Below are positions 42,089-50,805 of a stretch of 64,000 bases of DNA, piece after piece. The stretch is from Rhodobacter sp. (GTDB lineage Bacteria > Pseudomonadota > Alphaproteobacteria > Rhodobacterales > Rhodobacteraceae). Positions within the stretch are counted from its first letter, which is position 1; each line of letters begins with the position of its first letter. Both the position numbers and the translations under genes were made by a program. The DNA lies in the NCBI GenBank assembly GCA_027489175.1, contig JAIYAE010000017.1, forward strand, positions 1 through 64,000, read 5' to 3'. The notes beneath the pieces are model-generated. The model saw nothing but the letters and a program-made list of their open reading frames with translations. It ran no database searches and had not been told where the DNA came from.

Positions 42089-42672
42089 TCCGCAGTAAGT
42101 TCAAGAAATCCCTGTGCTCATGGCTCGATCTAAAGCTGCAGCCAGTTGGCTTCGAACGAAAAAATGACACTTGGAACCGCAATCACAATGGAGTTGTCGA
42201 AGTTATTGAACTCCAGACGGCGAAGAGTGGCTCTTCGTGTACACTCAACGCAGGAGTTTTAGATCGCGATGTTCATCTACTTGTCTGGGGACAAGGTTAT
42301 GAAGGATTCGCTATCGCCCCCTATTGCACGGCTCATGCGCGCATTGGTCAGATTTTTGGGAATAACGATATTTGGTGGGACTATGATAGTCCCTCGATCA
42401 CAGACAATCTGAGTGAAGCGATCTTTAGCGAAGTTATCCCGTTCCTGGAAAAAATGAAATCTCTAAAAGCGCAAAGAGATTGGATTGTTGGAACGAGTAG
42501 CCCGTTGCGCCGTTTCCCTCTCCCAGCAATCAATTGTGCAGTGATTGAGTATAAGCTGGACAATGTTGGAGCAGCCAATGGCATCCTCTCGGAGATCGTA
42601 AACTCTGGCCTTGGCGATTGGAAGTTGCGGGCACAGGAAGTAGCAAGTCGCCTTGGCTGCAATGATTTGTAG
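42085..42672 (+). CDS. DUF4304-like protein
   Basis: 195 residues, soluble. The N-terminal half (FKKSLCSWLDLKLQPVGFER, then KNDTWNRNHNGVVEVIELQ) matches the pattern of DUF4304 proteins, found widely and often near polymorphic-toxin immunity genes; molecular function unknown. The AT-rich composition matches its island neighbour at 41328-41888. A weak hairpin (42709-42723) follows. The pair looks like cargo of one transfer event; a role as a toxin antidote is inference from family and neighbour only. Confidence 0.6.
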   Translation: MIRSKFKKSLCSWLDLKLQPVGFERKNDTWNRNHNGVVEVIELQTAKSGSSCTLNAGVLDRDVHLLVWGQGYEGFAIAPYCTAHARIGQIFGNNDIWWDYDSPSITDNLSEAIFSEVIPFLEKMKSLKAQRDWIVGTSSPLRRFPLPAINCAVIEYKLDNVGAANGILSEIVNSGLGDWKLRAQEVASRLGCNDL

Positions 42673-43142
42673 GGCGCCAGCCAACCCGCCTCTGTATTTT
42701 GGTATGTTGGGCTAGAGCAGCCCGAAGCTAACTAACCTTTAACACCACCTAACGCTCACAGCCAACCCCGTGAAAGCCGTCACCCTGTCCCCCAGTCCAT
42801 AAGTGGACTGAGGCCCGATCCCCTTGCGGACCCCCGCCGCCCGTGTCGCCCTACCCCATGCCCCGCAACCCAAACCAAGGCCTCGCCGCCCTTGGCCCAC
42901 GATCCTCCTCCTCGCGGTGCTGACCCTCACCCTCCAGACCCGCACGGCCGCCGACCTCCGCCTCCTCGCCCGCCTGACCGACGACCCGGAAACTCGCGCC
43001 GCAAATAACCACCGCCGCCCCACCGGACAGGCTTGGAACACCTTCCAACCCGCCCCCCAACCGTTAACGCAAGATTAAATCGCGAAGCCAACCCGTTGAA
43101 ATCGCAAGCCCCACCGCCCTGTCCCTGCCCGGGACACCCCTT
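42673..43142. other. 470-base stretch without a firm gene
   Basis: Composition returns to GC-rich at about 42760. A TTG-started frame at 42824-43078 (84 codons, with a hydrophobic TILLLAVLTLTLQ stretch) is possible but has no ribosome site or recognisable family. A TGTCCC hairpin lies at 43120-43136. No methyltransferase C-terminus or insertion sequence end is seen. Confidence 0.55.
43120..43136. repeat. TGTCCC palindrome, imperfect copy
   Basis: TGTCCC/GGGACA arms around five bases, six bases beyond the argE stop on that gene's 3' side. Third copy of the repeat at 2886-2902. Confidence 0.5.
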
Positions 43143-44288
43143 TCAGAACCCCGCCTCCAGCCGCCTGATCAAGGCCCCCAGCATCGCCTGACACCTCTCA
43201 AGCTGCTCCACCGTGACGAACTCATCCGGCTTGTGCCCCTGCGCCATGGAACCCGGCCCGCAGATCACCGTGGGGATGGAAAGGCGCTGGTCGAAAAGCC
43301 CGCCTTCCGTCCCGAAGGCCACCTTGATCGTCCCATTCGCCCCAGTCAGCGCCTTGACGAAGTTCACCACCCCCGCGTCTGACGGCGTGCCGAGGCCGGG
43401 GTAGTCCCACAGCCGCTCCACCCGGATCGCGGCTTCCGGGAAGTCGGCCCGCAGGGGGGCCACGATCCCCTCCGCCGCCGCCTCCAGCCGGGTGATCAGG
43501 CCCGCCACGTCCTCTCCAGCCAGCGAGCGGATCTCGAAGTCCAGCACGGCATGGTTCGGCACGATGTTGACCTGCACCCCGCCCGACATCTTGCCCACAT
43601 GCAGCGTGGTATAGGGCACGTCATAGTCGCCATCACGCAGCCCCGTAGCCGCGACTTCGGCCTGCAGCCCCCGCACCGCGCCAAGGAAATCCCCCGCAAG
43701 GTGGAGCGCGTTCAGCGCCAGCGGGGCCAGCGCCGAGTGCCCCTCGCGCCCTGTGCAGGTGGCCCGCAAGGCGACCTTCCCCTTGTGACCGGTCGCGACC
43801 TGCATCCCCGTGGGTTCGCCCACGATGCACATGCGGGGCCGGACCGGGGCCATGGCCAGCATGTCGATCAGACTGCGCACCCCCATGCAGCCGATCTCCT
43901 CATCATAGCTCAGCGCCAGATGCAGCGGCACCCGCAAGGGGCGGCTGGCCGCCAAAAGCATCGCCTCAACCGCGCAGGCGACAAAGCCCTTCATGTCCGC
44001 CGCCCCCCGCCCATAGATGCGGCCGTCAACCTCGGTCAGCGCGAAGGGCGGCATGGTCCAGGCCTGGCCGTCTACCGGCACGACATCGGTGTGGCCCGAG
44101 AGCATGACCCCCCCCTCGCCCGGGCCGACAGTGGCGTAAAGGTTCGCCTTCCCGCCTGTTTCGTCCGGGATCAGGGTGACGGCGATCCCCGCCCCCTCCA
44201 GCAGATCGCGGACATAGAGCATCAGCGCCATGTTCGGCCTGGAACTGACCGTATCGAATGCCAGAAGCCGCTCCAGAATCTCGCGCAT
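43143..44288 (-). CDS. argE: Acetylornithine deacetylase
   Basis: 381 residues, M20 family. Releases acetate from N-acetylornithine in arginine synthesis. Metal motifs are [13 protein letters not shown] near 62, YGRGAADMKGF near 91 and SYDEEIGCMGV near 127; IVGEPTGMQVATGHKG near 154 is typical of ArgE over DapE. ATG 44288 has GGAGGT upstream. An in-frame open stretch continues 48 codons over the divergent gene and is not coding. Other M20 deacylases are less likely but not excluded without an alignment. Confidence 0.88.
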   Translation of the reverse strand: MREILERLLAFDTVSSRPNMALMLYVRDLLEGAGIAVTLIPDETGGKANLYATVGPGEGGVMLSGHTDVVPVDGQAWTMPPFALTEVDGRIYGRGAADMKGFVACAVEAMLLAASRPLRVPLHLALSYDEEIGCMGVRSLIDMLAMAPVRPRMCIVGEPTGMQVATGHKGKVALRATCTGREGHSALAPLALNALHLAGDFLGAVRGLQAEVAATGLRDGDYDVPYTTLHVGKMSGGVQVNIVPNHAVLDFEIRSLAGEDVAGLITRLEAAAEGIVAPLRADFPEAAIRVERLWDYPGLGTPSDAGVVNFVKALTGANGTIKVAFGTEGGLFDQRLSIPTVICGPGSMAQGHKPDEFVTVEQLERCQAMLGALIRRLEAGF

Positions 44289-44403
44289 TGCCCACCTCCG
44301 TTTGCCTTGTGCTAGCCGGATTTCGTTCGGGCCGAAAGCATTCCTCACTTGTCCCGCAAGCCCGGCTTTGCCACAGTCCGCTTCAGCCCCGGAAAGCCCT
44401 GAA

Positions 44404-45081
44404 ATGATCCGCCTTGCCGCCTTGCTTGCCACGCTCCTGTCCGCCGCCCCCGTTCAGGCCGAGGGTCCCAACCTCTCGGCAAACCCCGGCGGCGATACCG
44501 GCACGGCGCAGCGGCTGGTTCTGGCGCAGCGCAGCTGGCAACAGGCTCTGACCACCGGCGAAGCCCTGACGATGCTGGTGGCAATCCGCCTTGCGCGCAG
44601 CGTCACCCTGCGCCCCGCCCCGGCATGGGCCCGCACGACCAGCGGCGCGCCCCTCCCCGAGGCCCCAACGGGCCGCACGGCCGCCCCCGACCCGGCTAGT
44701 GCGGCGGCGCTGGCCATCGTTCGCAACCTTGTCGCCGATGATCCTGATTTGCAGGACCTGGCCTATGACCTTGATGCCCAGCTGCCCCGCAATCACACGG
44801 AAACCGCGACCGAGGCGAAGGCCGAGCTTGGGCCCGGGCAGACCGACAGCTGGCGCCTGCCCCTGTTCGGAGAGGTTGCCGCCGAACTGGCCCTGATCGG
44901 CGATGGCGACACTGCCTTGTCCTTAACCGTGCAGGACGAGGCGGGCCATACGGTCTGCGCCACGCCCCTGTCGCATGACCCCGCCCTTTGCCGGGTGACC
45001 CCGGCGCGCAACGGGTTCTTCACCGCCACCATCCACAATCCCGGGGACATGGTGAACAGCTACCGGCTGATCGGCAACTGA
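44404..45081 (+). CDS. Secreted beta-domain protein 1 of the protease cluster
   Basis: 225 residues. Signal peptide 1-18 (ends APVQA). A helical middle (about 25-120) carries WQQALTTGEALTMLVAIRLARSV. The C-terminal beta-rich domain (about 138-225) has GDTALSLTVQDEAGHTVC and ends MVNSYRLIGN. The same layout and ending are found at 45216-46037 and 54395-55018. The C-terminal domain resembles pre-peptidase C-terminal (PPC) modules, often carried by secreted proteases; this is inferred from pattern. Two Cys pairs may form disulphides. GGAAAG precedes ATG 44404. First gene of the 44.4-57.1 kb cluster. Confidence 0.72.
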   Translation: MIRLAALLATLLSAAPVQAEGPNLSANPGGDTGTAQRLVLAQRSWQQALTTGEALTMLVAIRLARSVTLRPAPAWARTTSGAPLPEAPTGRTAAPDPASAAALAIVRNLVADDPDLQDLAYDLDAQLPRNHTETATEAKAELGPGQTDSWRLPLFGEVAAELALIGDGDTALSLTVQDEAGHTVCATPLSHDPALCRVTPARNGFFTATIHNPGDMVNSYRLIGN

Positions 45082-45215
45082 CCGGGGGTGAAGGCATTTG
45101 TCACGCCGGCATCCCTTCTCAAACCGCAGGCCGCCTGCCAAGCTGGACAGGCTCGCTGCCCCGTTCGGCCCAGACCCGGGTCCGACGCCTTGGATCGCAA
45201 CCCACAGGATCAGAC

Positions 45216-46037
45216 ATGATGCCCCCATTCCCTTCGCGTGCGCTGGTGACAACCGCGCTGGTCGCGCTGACCCTTCCCGCCTTTGCCCAGGACCGATCAG
45301 GCACGAACATTGACCCTGCTGCCACCGCGCGCGCCGCCGAGGGCGCGACGACGATGGGCCTCGCGCAAGACCTTTACGATGTGGGCCTGGCCCAGGGGGA
45401 TGCGCTGACGGTTCTGGCTGCGGCGAAACTGGCCGCTTCGGTCAACGTCACCCCTGCCGAAGCCGCAGCGCTTGACCCGGCACGGATCGCCTTTGCCGAG
45501 GGCGAGGAGGAGAGCCTGCGCAAGACCGCCACCCCGTCTGCCGCCCCCGCCGCCCCAGACCCTGTCCTGGCCGATGCACCGCGCCCGGCGGCCAAGGCCA
45601 GCTTCTTCACCGCCACGTCGGACGAAGAAGGCGCCGCCGAAGGCCCGCTGACCGCCGAGGCGATGTTCGCCACCGCGACCGACCTTGCCGCTGGAGACGA
45701 GGCCCTTTTGGGCCTGATCGCGGATGCGATGGCCGAAACCGCGCGCGGGCGGATCGGCGGCGCGGTGCAATGGCTGTCCCGCCTGCCCGCCGGCCAGACC
45801 GACGTCTGGGAGATCCCGTTCTACGGCAATTCCTACGCCGAAATCGCGGTCTACGGCGATGGCGACACCGATCTTGACGTGGCCATCACGGACGAAAACG
45901 GCAATGTTTTTTGCTATGACGTCAGCGGGTCGGACTCGCTTTACTGCGACTTCACCCCCGCCTGGGATGGCTATTTCTACGTCACGGTCCAGAACATGGG
46001 CGGCGTGCGCAACAGCTATCATCTGATGACGAACTAG
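45216..46037 (+). CDS. Secreted beta-domain protein 2 of the protease cluster
   Basis: 273 residues. Signal peptide about 1-25 (ends LPAFAQ), a helical segment (ATTMGLAQDLYDVGLAQGDA near 45), an Ala/Pro-rich linker (about 98-150), a second short helix block (ATDLAAGDEALLGLIADAMAE), and a C-terminal beta domain (about 185-273) with GDTDLDVAITDENGNVFCYD, ending RNSYHLMTN. Clearly related to the genes at 44404 and 54395. The Asp/Gly pattern GDGDTDLD suggests possible Ca2+ binding. Start ATG 45216 (or 45219) follows AGGA. It lies 134 bases after its paralogue and converges on the protease gene. Confidence 0.74.
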   Translation: MMPPFPSRALVTTALVALTLPAFAQDRSGTNIDPAATARAAEGATTMGLAQDLYDVGLAQGDALTVLAAAKLAASVNVTPAEAAALDPARIAFAEGEEESLRKTATPSAAPAAPDPVLADAPRPAAKASFFTATSDEEGAAEGPLTAEAMFATATDLAAGDEALLGLIADAMAETARGRIGGAVQWLSRLPAGQTDVWEIPFYGNSYAEIAVYGDGDTDLDVAITDENGNVFCYDVSGSDSLYCDFTPAWDGYFYVTVQNMGGVRNSYHLMTN

Positions 46038-46063
46038 GGCCAGCCGCCCTACGGGGCCCCGGG

Positions 46064-46082
46064 CGCGGCCCCTTCGGCCGCG
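46064..46082. terminator. Hairpin between convergent cluster genes
   Basis: CGCGGCC (46064-46070) pairs with GGCCGCG (46076-46082). It lies in the 109-base gap between convergent stop codons of the beta-domain gene and the protease gene; no T tract. Confidence 0.5.
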
Positions 46083-46146
46083 TCTGGGGGGAAAAGACCT
46101 GCCGCGGCACGCGGCGCCGCAAGATCACGGCCCGATCAGGTCGGGA

Positions 46147-47205
46147 TCAGGGGTTAGCCGCGATCACCTCGTTCAGCCAAGGCACGAACTTGGAGATATC
46201 CGTATAGGCGGAAAAAAGCGCCGTCTCTTCGCAGCCATGCCCCGAGGTGGCACTCAAGCCCCAGCTGACGATACCCGCCTGAATGTAGGTTCCGTCATCC
46301 AAGGGCACGACCAGGGGCCCGCCGCTGTCGCCATTGCAGCTGGTCTTGCCGCCCTCAAAGGTGCCCGAACAGATCATGTTCTCGCTGACCGGCATCGGCG
46401 CGCGGGCCACGAGCTCATCCCAGATCGCATAGGCATCTTCTTCGCCGACGCCCAGCGTCTGGGCCGCATAGGCAAAGCCATCCGACGCATCTGCGGCCCG
46501 CTCTTCCAGCATCGAGGCATTGCACAGGTCCCGGTCCAGAATCTGGATCTCAGCCTGGCGCAGGTCAGGCGACGGGGCGGACCCTTCCTGCAGGCCCCAG
46601 CCGGTGACGATGGTCGTCACCCCCTGCTGGTTGATCAGGCTGCCATATTCGGCATCCGGCACCTCGATCAGCGCATAGGGCACCTGGGGCGCACGGCTCA
46701 ATTGGATCAGGGCGATGTCGAAATCGAACTGGCTGCCGTCATAGGACGGATGCCGGAAGATCGCCTGCACCGGGATCAGGTCGCCCATCCCCGGCATCAA
46801 CCGGTTCGTGCCCGCAAGGATCGCCACGTCCTGCGGCGCAAGATCGACAAAGCTGCCGTCCTCCTGCGCCATGTTGATGCAATGCGCCGCCGTCAGCACC
46901 CAGCGGTCCATGACGAGCGAGCCACCACAGAACTGGCTGTCGGTCCCGACCTCGGCCCCGCCGACCATAAGGGCAACCTGCCAGGGCCAGGCCCCGTCCG
47001 CCGCAACCTCACCGCCGATCACCTTGGCACCTGCCGTCTCGGCCGTGGCCGCCCGCGCCGCCTTGGCCCCCGATTTCGCATAATCGAAGGGTGAGCTTCC
47101 GGCCCCCTTGACCGTAAGCGCAAAGCCCGGCGTCTCTTCCGCGGCGGCGGAGGTTGCCAGAAGCAGCGCCATGGCTGCGGTCCTGCAGATCAGGGAAGGC
47201 GTCAT
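46147..47205 (-). CDS. Secreted chymotrypsin-fold serine protease (S1)
   Basis: 352 residues. Signal peptide about 1-22, propeptide about 23-61, and a mature S1 domain starting at V62 (VIGGEVAADGAWPWQVAL), preceded by K61, so it looks like a zymogen cut after Lys. Catalytic triad H108 (LTAAHC), D163 (DFDIAL), S294 (NGDSGGP). The specificity position six before the Ser is T288, not the Asp of trypsin, so cleavage after Arg/Lys is unlikely. Cysteines fit three disulphides, implying periplasmic or secreted action. GGAG precedes ATG 47205. Last gene of the minus-strand series, 25 bases after the caspase gene. Confidence 0.9.
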   Translation of the reverse strand: MTPSLICRTAAMALLLATSAAAEETPGFALTVKGAGSSPFDYAKSGAKAARAATAETAGAKVIGGEVAADGAWPWQVALMVGGAEVGTDSQFCGGSLVMDRWVLTAAHCINMAQEDGSFVDLAPQDVAILAGTNRLMPGMGDLIPVQAIFRHPSYDGSQFDFDIALIQLSRAPQVPYALIEVPDAEYGSLINQQGVTTIVTGWGLQEGSAPSPDLRQAEIQILDRDLCNASMLEERAADASDGFAYAAQTLGVGEEDAYAIWDELVARAPMPVSENMICSGTFEGGKTSCNGDSGGPLVVPLDDGTYIQAGIVSWGLSATSGHGCEETALFSAYTDISKFVPWLNEVIAANP

Positions 47206-47230
47206 CGGGCACTCCATCGCAAGGTCGGTG

Positions 47231-49183
47231 TCATTCGGCAAAGGGGGTCACGCGCACCACCTGGCGGATCATCGTCAGGGTGGCGGGTTTCAGGGAAAAG
47301 CCACGGGTCACGGCGCCGTCCAGGGGCAGGCGGCTTTCCAGCCAAAGGGTCATCGGGTCGGTGCCTGCAAGGTCACGCATGGCCCCTGGGTCCGCAAGGC
47401 CCGTCAGGTCAAGGCGGGGCATAGCGGGATCGGCCGGCACCGCCAGCACCCAGATCTCTTCCAGCCCCACCGTGCTGTCCGCCTCGATCATCAGGCCGAC
47501 GCGGACGCTTTCGCCCGGGGCCAGCCGGTTGGCAAGGTTCTGCGACGGCCAGATCGGCGAGACGGTAAAGTCGGCGGCGAAGTAAAGGACGCTGACATCC
47601 TGCGCCTTCCCGCCTGAGTTGGTCAGCGTCAGCCAAAGCTGGTCACAGGGGTTCACCCCGTCGGCGGGGTCGTGTGGGGCAGCTTCGGCAACGGCGCCGC
47701 AGCCCGGCCCGGCGGCGCGACGCGCCACTGCCACCGTCAGCGCGGGCTTGCCGGTCAGCGACCGTCCGGCCGCCCCCGCCAGCACCGCGCGGAGGCCAAG
47801 GCCATGGGCGGCGGTTTCCAGCGTCCGGGCCGTGGCCTCATTCTCGCTTTCGCCGGGCATGGGCGTGATCCGGGGCGATGATCCCGGCCCGGCCGGATCC
47901 AGCACTCCATCCGCCCCGGCCAGCGCGACCGTCCCCCCGGTCAGGATCGGCACCAGATCGGGCTTTTGGCCTGGCGCGGGGCGGGTGGGGGCAAGGGCCG
48001 CCTCCCAAGCCGTATAGTCCATGCCATCCGCCGCATCGGCCCGCACCGGGGCCGCGAGCACCAGGGGCTTGGGCGGCGGGGTGCTGACCACCTCGGCCCA
48101 GGCGGCGGCTTCGGGCACGGGGCCTGACAGCGTGGCCTCACGCGCTGTCACCTTGCCCAAGGGCAGAATGCCAAGTGCCTCGCCGCCCGCTGGACCGGCG
48201 TAAAGCGCGACCTCGGCACCCTCGGCCAGCCCGTGCAAAAGGCCCGCTGACAGCTTGCCCCCTTCCACGGCCAGCCGCGCCGCGGCGGCACCGGTTCCGA
48301 ACACCTGCGCCTGCAGGAGTGTGCCCTCACCATCCGGCATTTGCCGGGCGGGGCCTTGCACCATGGCTTCGGTCGTGGCGGCAAACACTTGCGCCCAACT
48401 GGCCTGATCCGCGCCTTGCAGGGTCTGCGCCAGCCGCAAGGTGAACTCGCCATGCCAGGTGCCATCGGCCATCGGGTATTCAAACGACCGCTGATCGGAT
48501 TGTGAGGAGTAGAGGAACACGAAATCTCCGGACAGCGGCGGCACGGGATTGCCCGCCGCAGGCGTGACGTCATCCGGGATGCCCAGCGCCGCCTCATCCA
48601 CCACCCGCGCCACGCCCGCACCGCCCAGCGCGCGGAACCCGGTGGCGGAATGGCAGGCGTCGATCAGCCCCACGACCTGCACCCCGCGCGACAGCATGCC
48701 TTGCGCCCAGGCTTGCAGTTCATCATCAAGGATCGCGTTTTCCACCGCGCCGATGGCCCCTTCCCACCCCGCAGCATCGGCGGGCAGAAGAATCTCATCA
48801 TACCCCCCGCCTTCATCGCCCGACATGTCAGGGGCCTGCGCGCCGTGGCCGGAGAAGTAGAACACCACCGCATCCCCGGGGGTGGAGGTTGCGGCGACCT
48901 CCTCCATCGCCGCAAGGATATCGGTGCGAAGCGGGGGGGCGGTTGTCACGCCTGCCGGCAAGCCGGTGGGGTCTGCGGTCAGGACCGTCATCGCATCAGG
49001 CTTCACCCCCCGCAGCGCCAGGGTTTCGGCCATTAGCCGCACGTCGTTCGAGGGGCCCTTCAGGTCAGCGTCAAGCACGAGGTAATCCCCGACCCCCACC
49101 AGCACCGCACGCAACTCGGCCAGGGCCGGAGGGGCGGTCAGGACAGCCACAAGGCCGAGAAGGGAGGAGAAGGTCAGGCGCAT
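47231..49183 (-). CDS. Secreted caspase-family peptidase A
   Basis: 650 residues. Signal peptide 1-22 (ends PPALA). A C14 caspase-like domain spans about 23-280: catalytic His H113 in YFSGHGAQ and Cys C177 in LIDACHSATG, with acidic residues D129 (GYDEILLP) and D175 that in metacaspases favour basic P1 residues. Residues about 340-560 are Ala/Pro-rich and low in motifs. A C-terminal beta domain (about 560-630) with DVSVLYFAADFTVSP is shared with the second caspase and resembles DUF4384. It sits between patatin and trypsin genes on the same strand. ATG 49183 begins the signal peptide; a 47-codon upstream extension is spurious. Confidence 0.88.
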   Translation of the reverse strand: MRLTFSSLLGLVAVLTAPPALAELRAVLVGVGDYLVLDADLKGPSNDVRLMAETLALRGVKPDAMTVLTADPTGLPAGVTTAPPLRTDILAAMEEVAATSTPGDAVVFYFSGHGAQAPDMSGDEGGGYDEILLPADAAGWEGAIGAVENAILDDELQAWAQGMLSRGVQVVGLIDACHSATGFRALGGAGVARVVDEAALGIPDDVTPAAGNPVPPLSGDFVFLYSSQSDQRSFEYPMADGTWHGEFTLRLAQTLQGADQASWAQVFAATTEAMVQGPARQMPDGEGTLLQAQVFGTGAAAARLAVEGGKLSAGLLHGLAEGAEVALYAGPAGGEALGILPLGKVTAREATLSGPVPEAAAWAEVVSTPPPKPLVLAAPVRADAADGMDYTAWEAALAPTRPAPGQKPDLVPILTGGTVALAGADGVLDPAGPGSSPRITPMPGESENEATARTLETAAHGLGLRAVLAGAAGRSLTGKPALTVAVARRAAGPGCGAVAEAAPHDPADGVNPCDQLWLTLTNSGGKAQDVSVLYFAADFTVSPIWPSQNLANRLAPGESVRVGLMIEADSTVGLEEIWVLAVPADPAMPRLDLTGLADPGAMRDLAGTDPMTLWLESRLPLDGAVTRGFSLKPATLTMIRQVVRVTPFAE

Positions 49184-49222
49184 GATGCGGCAACGATAAC
49201 CAAGGGTCGCAACGGGACAAGT

Positions 49223-49250
49223 GTCATCCTGCGGATGACCGGATTTGTCA
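49223..49250. promoter_or_regulatory. Candidate regulator site upstream of caspase A
   Basis: GTCATCC/GGATGAC (49223-49239) forms a palindrome with a three-base centre. TTTGTCA follows at 49244-49250. TTTGTCA also occurs before the 45216 gene (45097-45103) and, inverted, in the divergent region at 54304-54310. It lies in the 158-base gap between patatin and caspase A, the longest gap in the minus-strand series. Confidence 0.4.
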
Positions 49251-49341
49251 TCGGCGGGGGGGCAGGCAGGGGGGCCCGATATCTTCCTGCCGCCGAAGTC
49301 AGGCGGACGGGCCAAATGCTGCACCTGCCGAACCCGCCGCT

Positions 49342-50784
49342 CTAGTTCCCCAGCGGCATGACCCTGCGCCCGCCCGCAGCGATGCCGTCTTCGATCCGCC
49401 CCTCCACATCGTTGCCGGACAAGGAGGCGAGGAAGCCGTTGAATTCCGGCGTCATGCGGGTGGCCAGACGTCCGGCCTCGATCACCATATCCACCTGGCC
49501 CGGCTGCAGCTTCAGGCGGGTCGGGACGGCATTCAGCGCGTCGCGCATGTCGGGGGGCAGGCTGGCGAAACTGGCCTCACCGACGAAGAGCTTGACGTCC
49601 TTGCAGTCCCATCCGGCGGTGGACCCGCGCAGGCGGCGCACCTCCTCCAGTGGCAAGGCGCAGCGCCATTCGATCAGTTCCGCCTCCCAGAACCGCAGCT
49701 CGCCGCGCATGGAGTCGTAGCCGGACCGCGACGCCGCCGACATCGCACTGGTGGCAATCGACATGGCAAGGTTCACGCCCCCGGGACCTGAGACCTTTTG
49801 CGTCCAGTCGTAATCTTCTTCCACCCCGGCATTGGCGACCAGAAACAGCATCCGCTTCAGCTTCACCGCCTCTTCGGCTGTCAGTGGGGCGTAAGGCACC
49901 TGCGCGCGGGCGCGTTCGACGGCCAGACCCGTGGTGCCGAAGTTGTCGGTGATCCCGCCATCGAGGAGTTTGACGAACTTCACCTCATCCGGGTTGGTGT
50001 AGCTTTCCAGCGCCCTTGCATGGGCGCGCATGGCGGCCGTCGCTTCGGGGTTATAGCGGGCGGCGGTCAGCCAATCAGGTTCAACATAGTCGCACTTGCC
50101 CTGATGGGCCTGCAGAACAATGGGGGTGAAGACCAGGGGGAAGGCCGCGCTGGCGGCAACCGCCTCACTAAGGCGCACCTTGGAGAGGTCAGAGCAAAGG
50201 GCATCGAATGTCTCAGGCGAAAACAGGAACGGCGTGTTGTTCGCCATGTCCGTGGCGTTGATCCAGGTCTTGATGCGTGAGGCTTTGCGAAGATCGCCGA
50301 AGGTGGCGCCGTTGAACAGGGTGTCGTCCAGATAGCGCCCGAACGTGTCGCGCCCGTTCACCCCGCCGGCCACCCCCTTGGCAATGGTCAGGGGGTTGAG
50401 GCCCGAGGTGACCATATAGGCCTCACCATCCGTCAACAGGAAATCTTCCCGGAACCCGGTCAGGCCGGCGGGGCCCTTCAGCCCGAACTGCGCCGCCATG
50501 ATCGATCCGCCAGAAACGCCCGAGACCAGCCGCACCTGATCCAGAAGGCCGTCGGGCGTGCCGGTTTCCACGCCTGCCGCGCGAAGTTCTTCCAGCATGC
50601 CGTAGGCGAAGGACGTGGCCCGGAAGCCGCCGCCAGAGAAGGCAAGGCCGATGTAAAGCTCACCGTCCCCCACCACCGCAGGTTCCACCAGGCTGGCGTT
50701 CTCGCCCTGCAAGGGCTGGTTCTGCGGTTGGTTCCAGGGCGCGCAGCCCAGAAGGACAAGCAAGGACAGCAGGGAACGCCGCAT
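49342..50784 (-). CDS. Patatin-like phospholipase lipoprotein
   Basis: 480 residues. Lipoprotein signal with lipobox LVLLGC (Cys C14), so membrane-anchored. Patatin domain: oxyanion GGGFR at 51-55, nucleophile S91 in GVSGGS, and Asp D275 in LLDGGITDNFG. The family hydrolyses acyl chains from phospholipids. An Arg/Glu-rich tail of about 130 residues with paired Cys (WRCALPLEE, GWDCKDVK) follows. It lies 21 bases after the histidine kinase gene and upstream of caspase A on the same strand. A lipase on the inner leaflet of the outer membrane, or outer leaflet of the inner one, could damage the envelope; this is inference. Confidence 0.9.
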   Translation of the reverse strand: MRRSLLSLLVLLGCAPWNQPQNQPLQGENASLVEPAVVGDGELYIGLAFSGGGFRATSFAYGMLEELRAAGVETGTPDGLLDQVRLVSGVSGGSIMAAQFGLKGPAGLTGFREDFLLTDGEAYMVTSGLNPLTIAKGVAGGVNGRDTFGRYLDDTLFNGATFGDLRKASRIKTWINATDMANNTPFLFSPETFDALCSDLSKVRLSEAVAASAAFPLVFTPIVLQAHQGKCDYVEPDWLTAARYNPEATAAMRAHARALESYTNPDEVKFVKLLDGGITDNFGTTGLAVERARAQVPYAPLTAEEAVKLKRMLFLVANAGVEEDYDWTQKVSGPGGVNLAMSIATSAMSAASRSGYDSMRGELRFWEAELIEWRCALPLEEVRRLRGSTAGWDCKDVKLFVGEASFASLPPDMRDALNAVPTRLKLQPGQVDMVIEAGRLATRMTPEFNGFLASLSGNDVEGRIEDGIAAGGRRVMPLGN

Positions 50785-50805
50785 GAAGGTACCGGGCCGT
50801 AAGGG

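Noticed and set aside
41250-42760. Insertion sequence or prophage as carrier of the AT-rich island
   Set aside because: No transposase, integrase, terminal inverted repeat or target duplication could be seen at either boundary.
42739-43041. 100-codon minus-strand open frame
   Set aside because: Arg/Val/Gly-rich, no ribosome site and no family pattern; overlaps a competing frame on the other strand.
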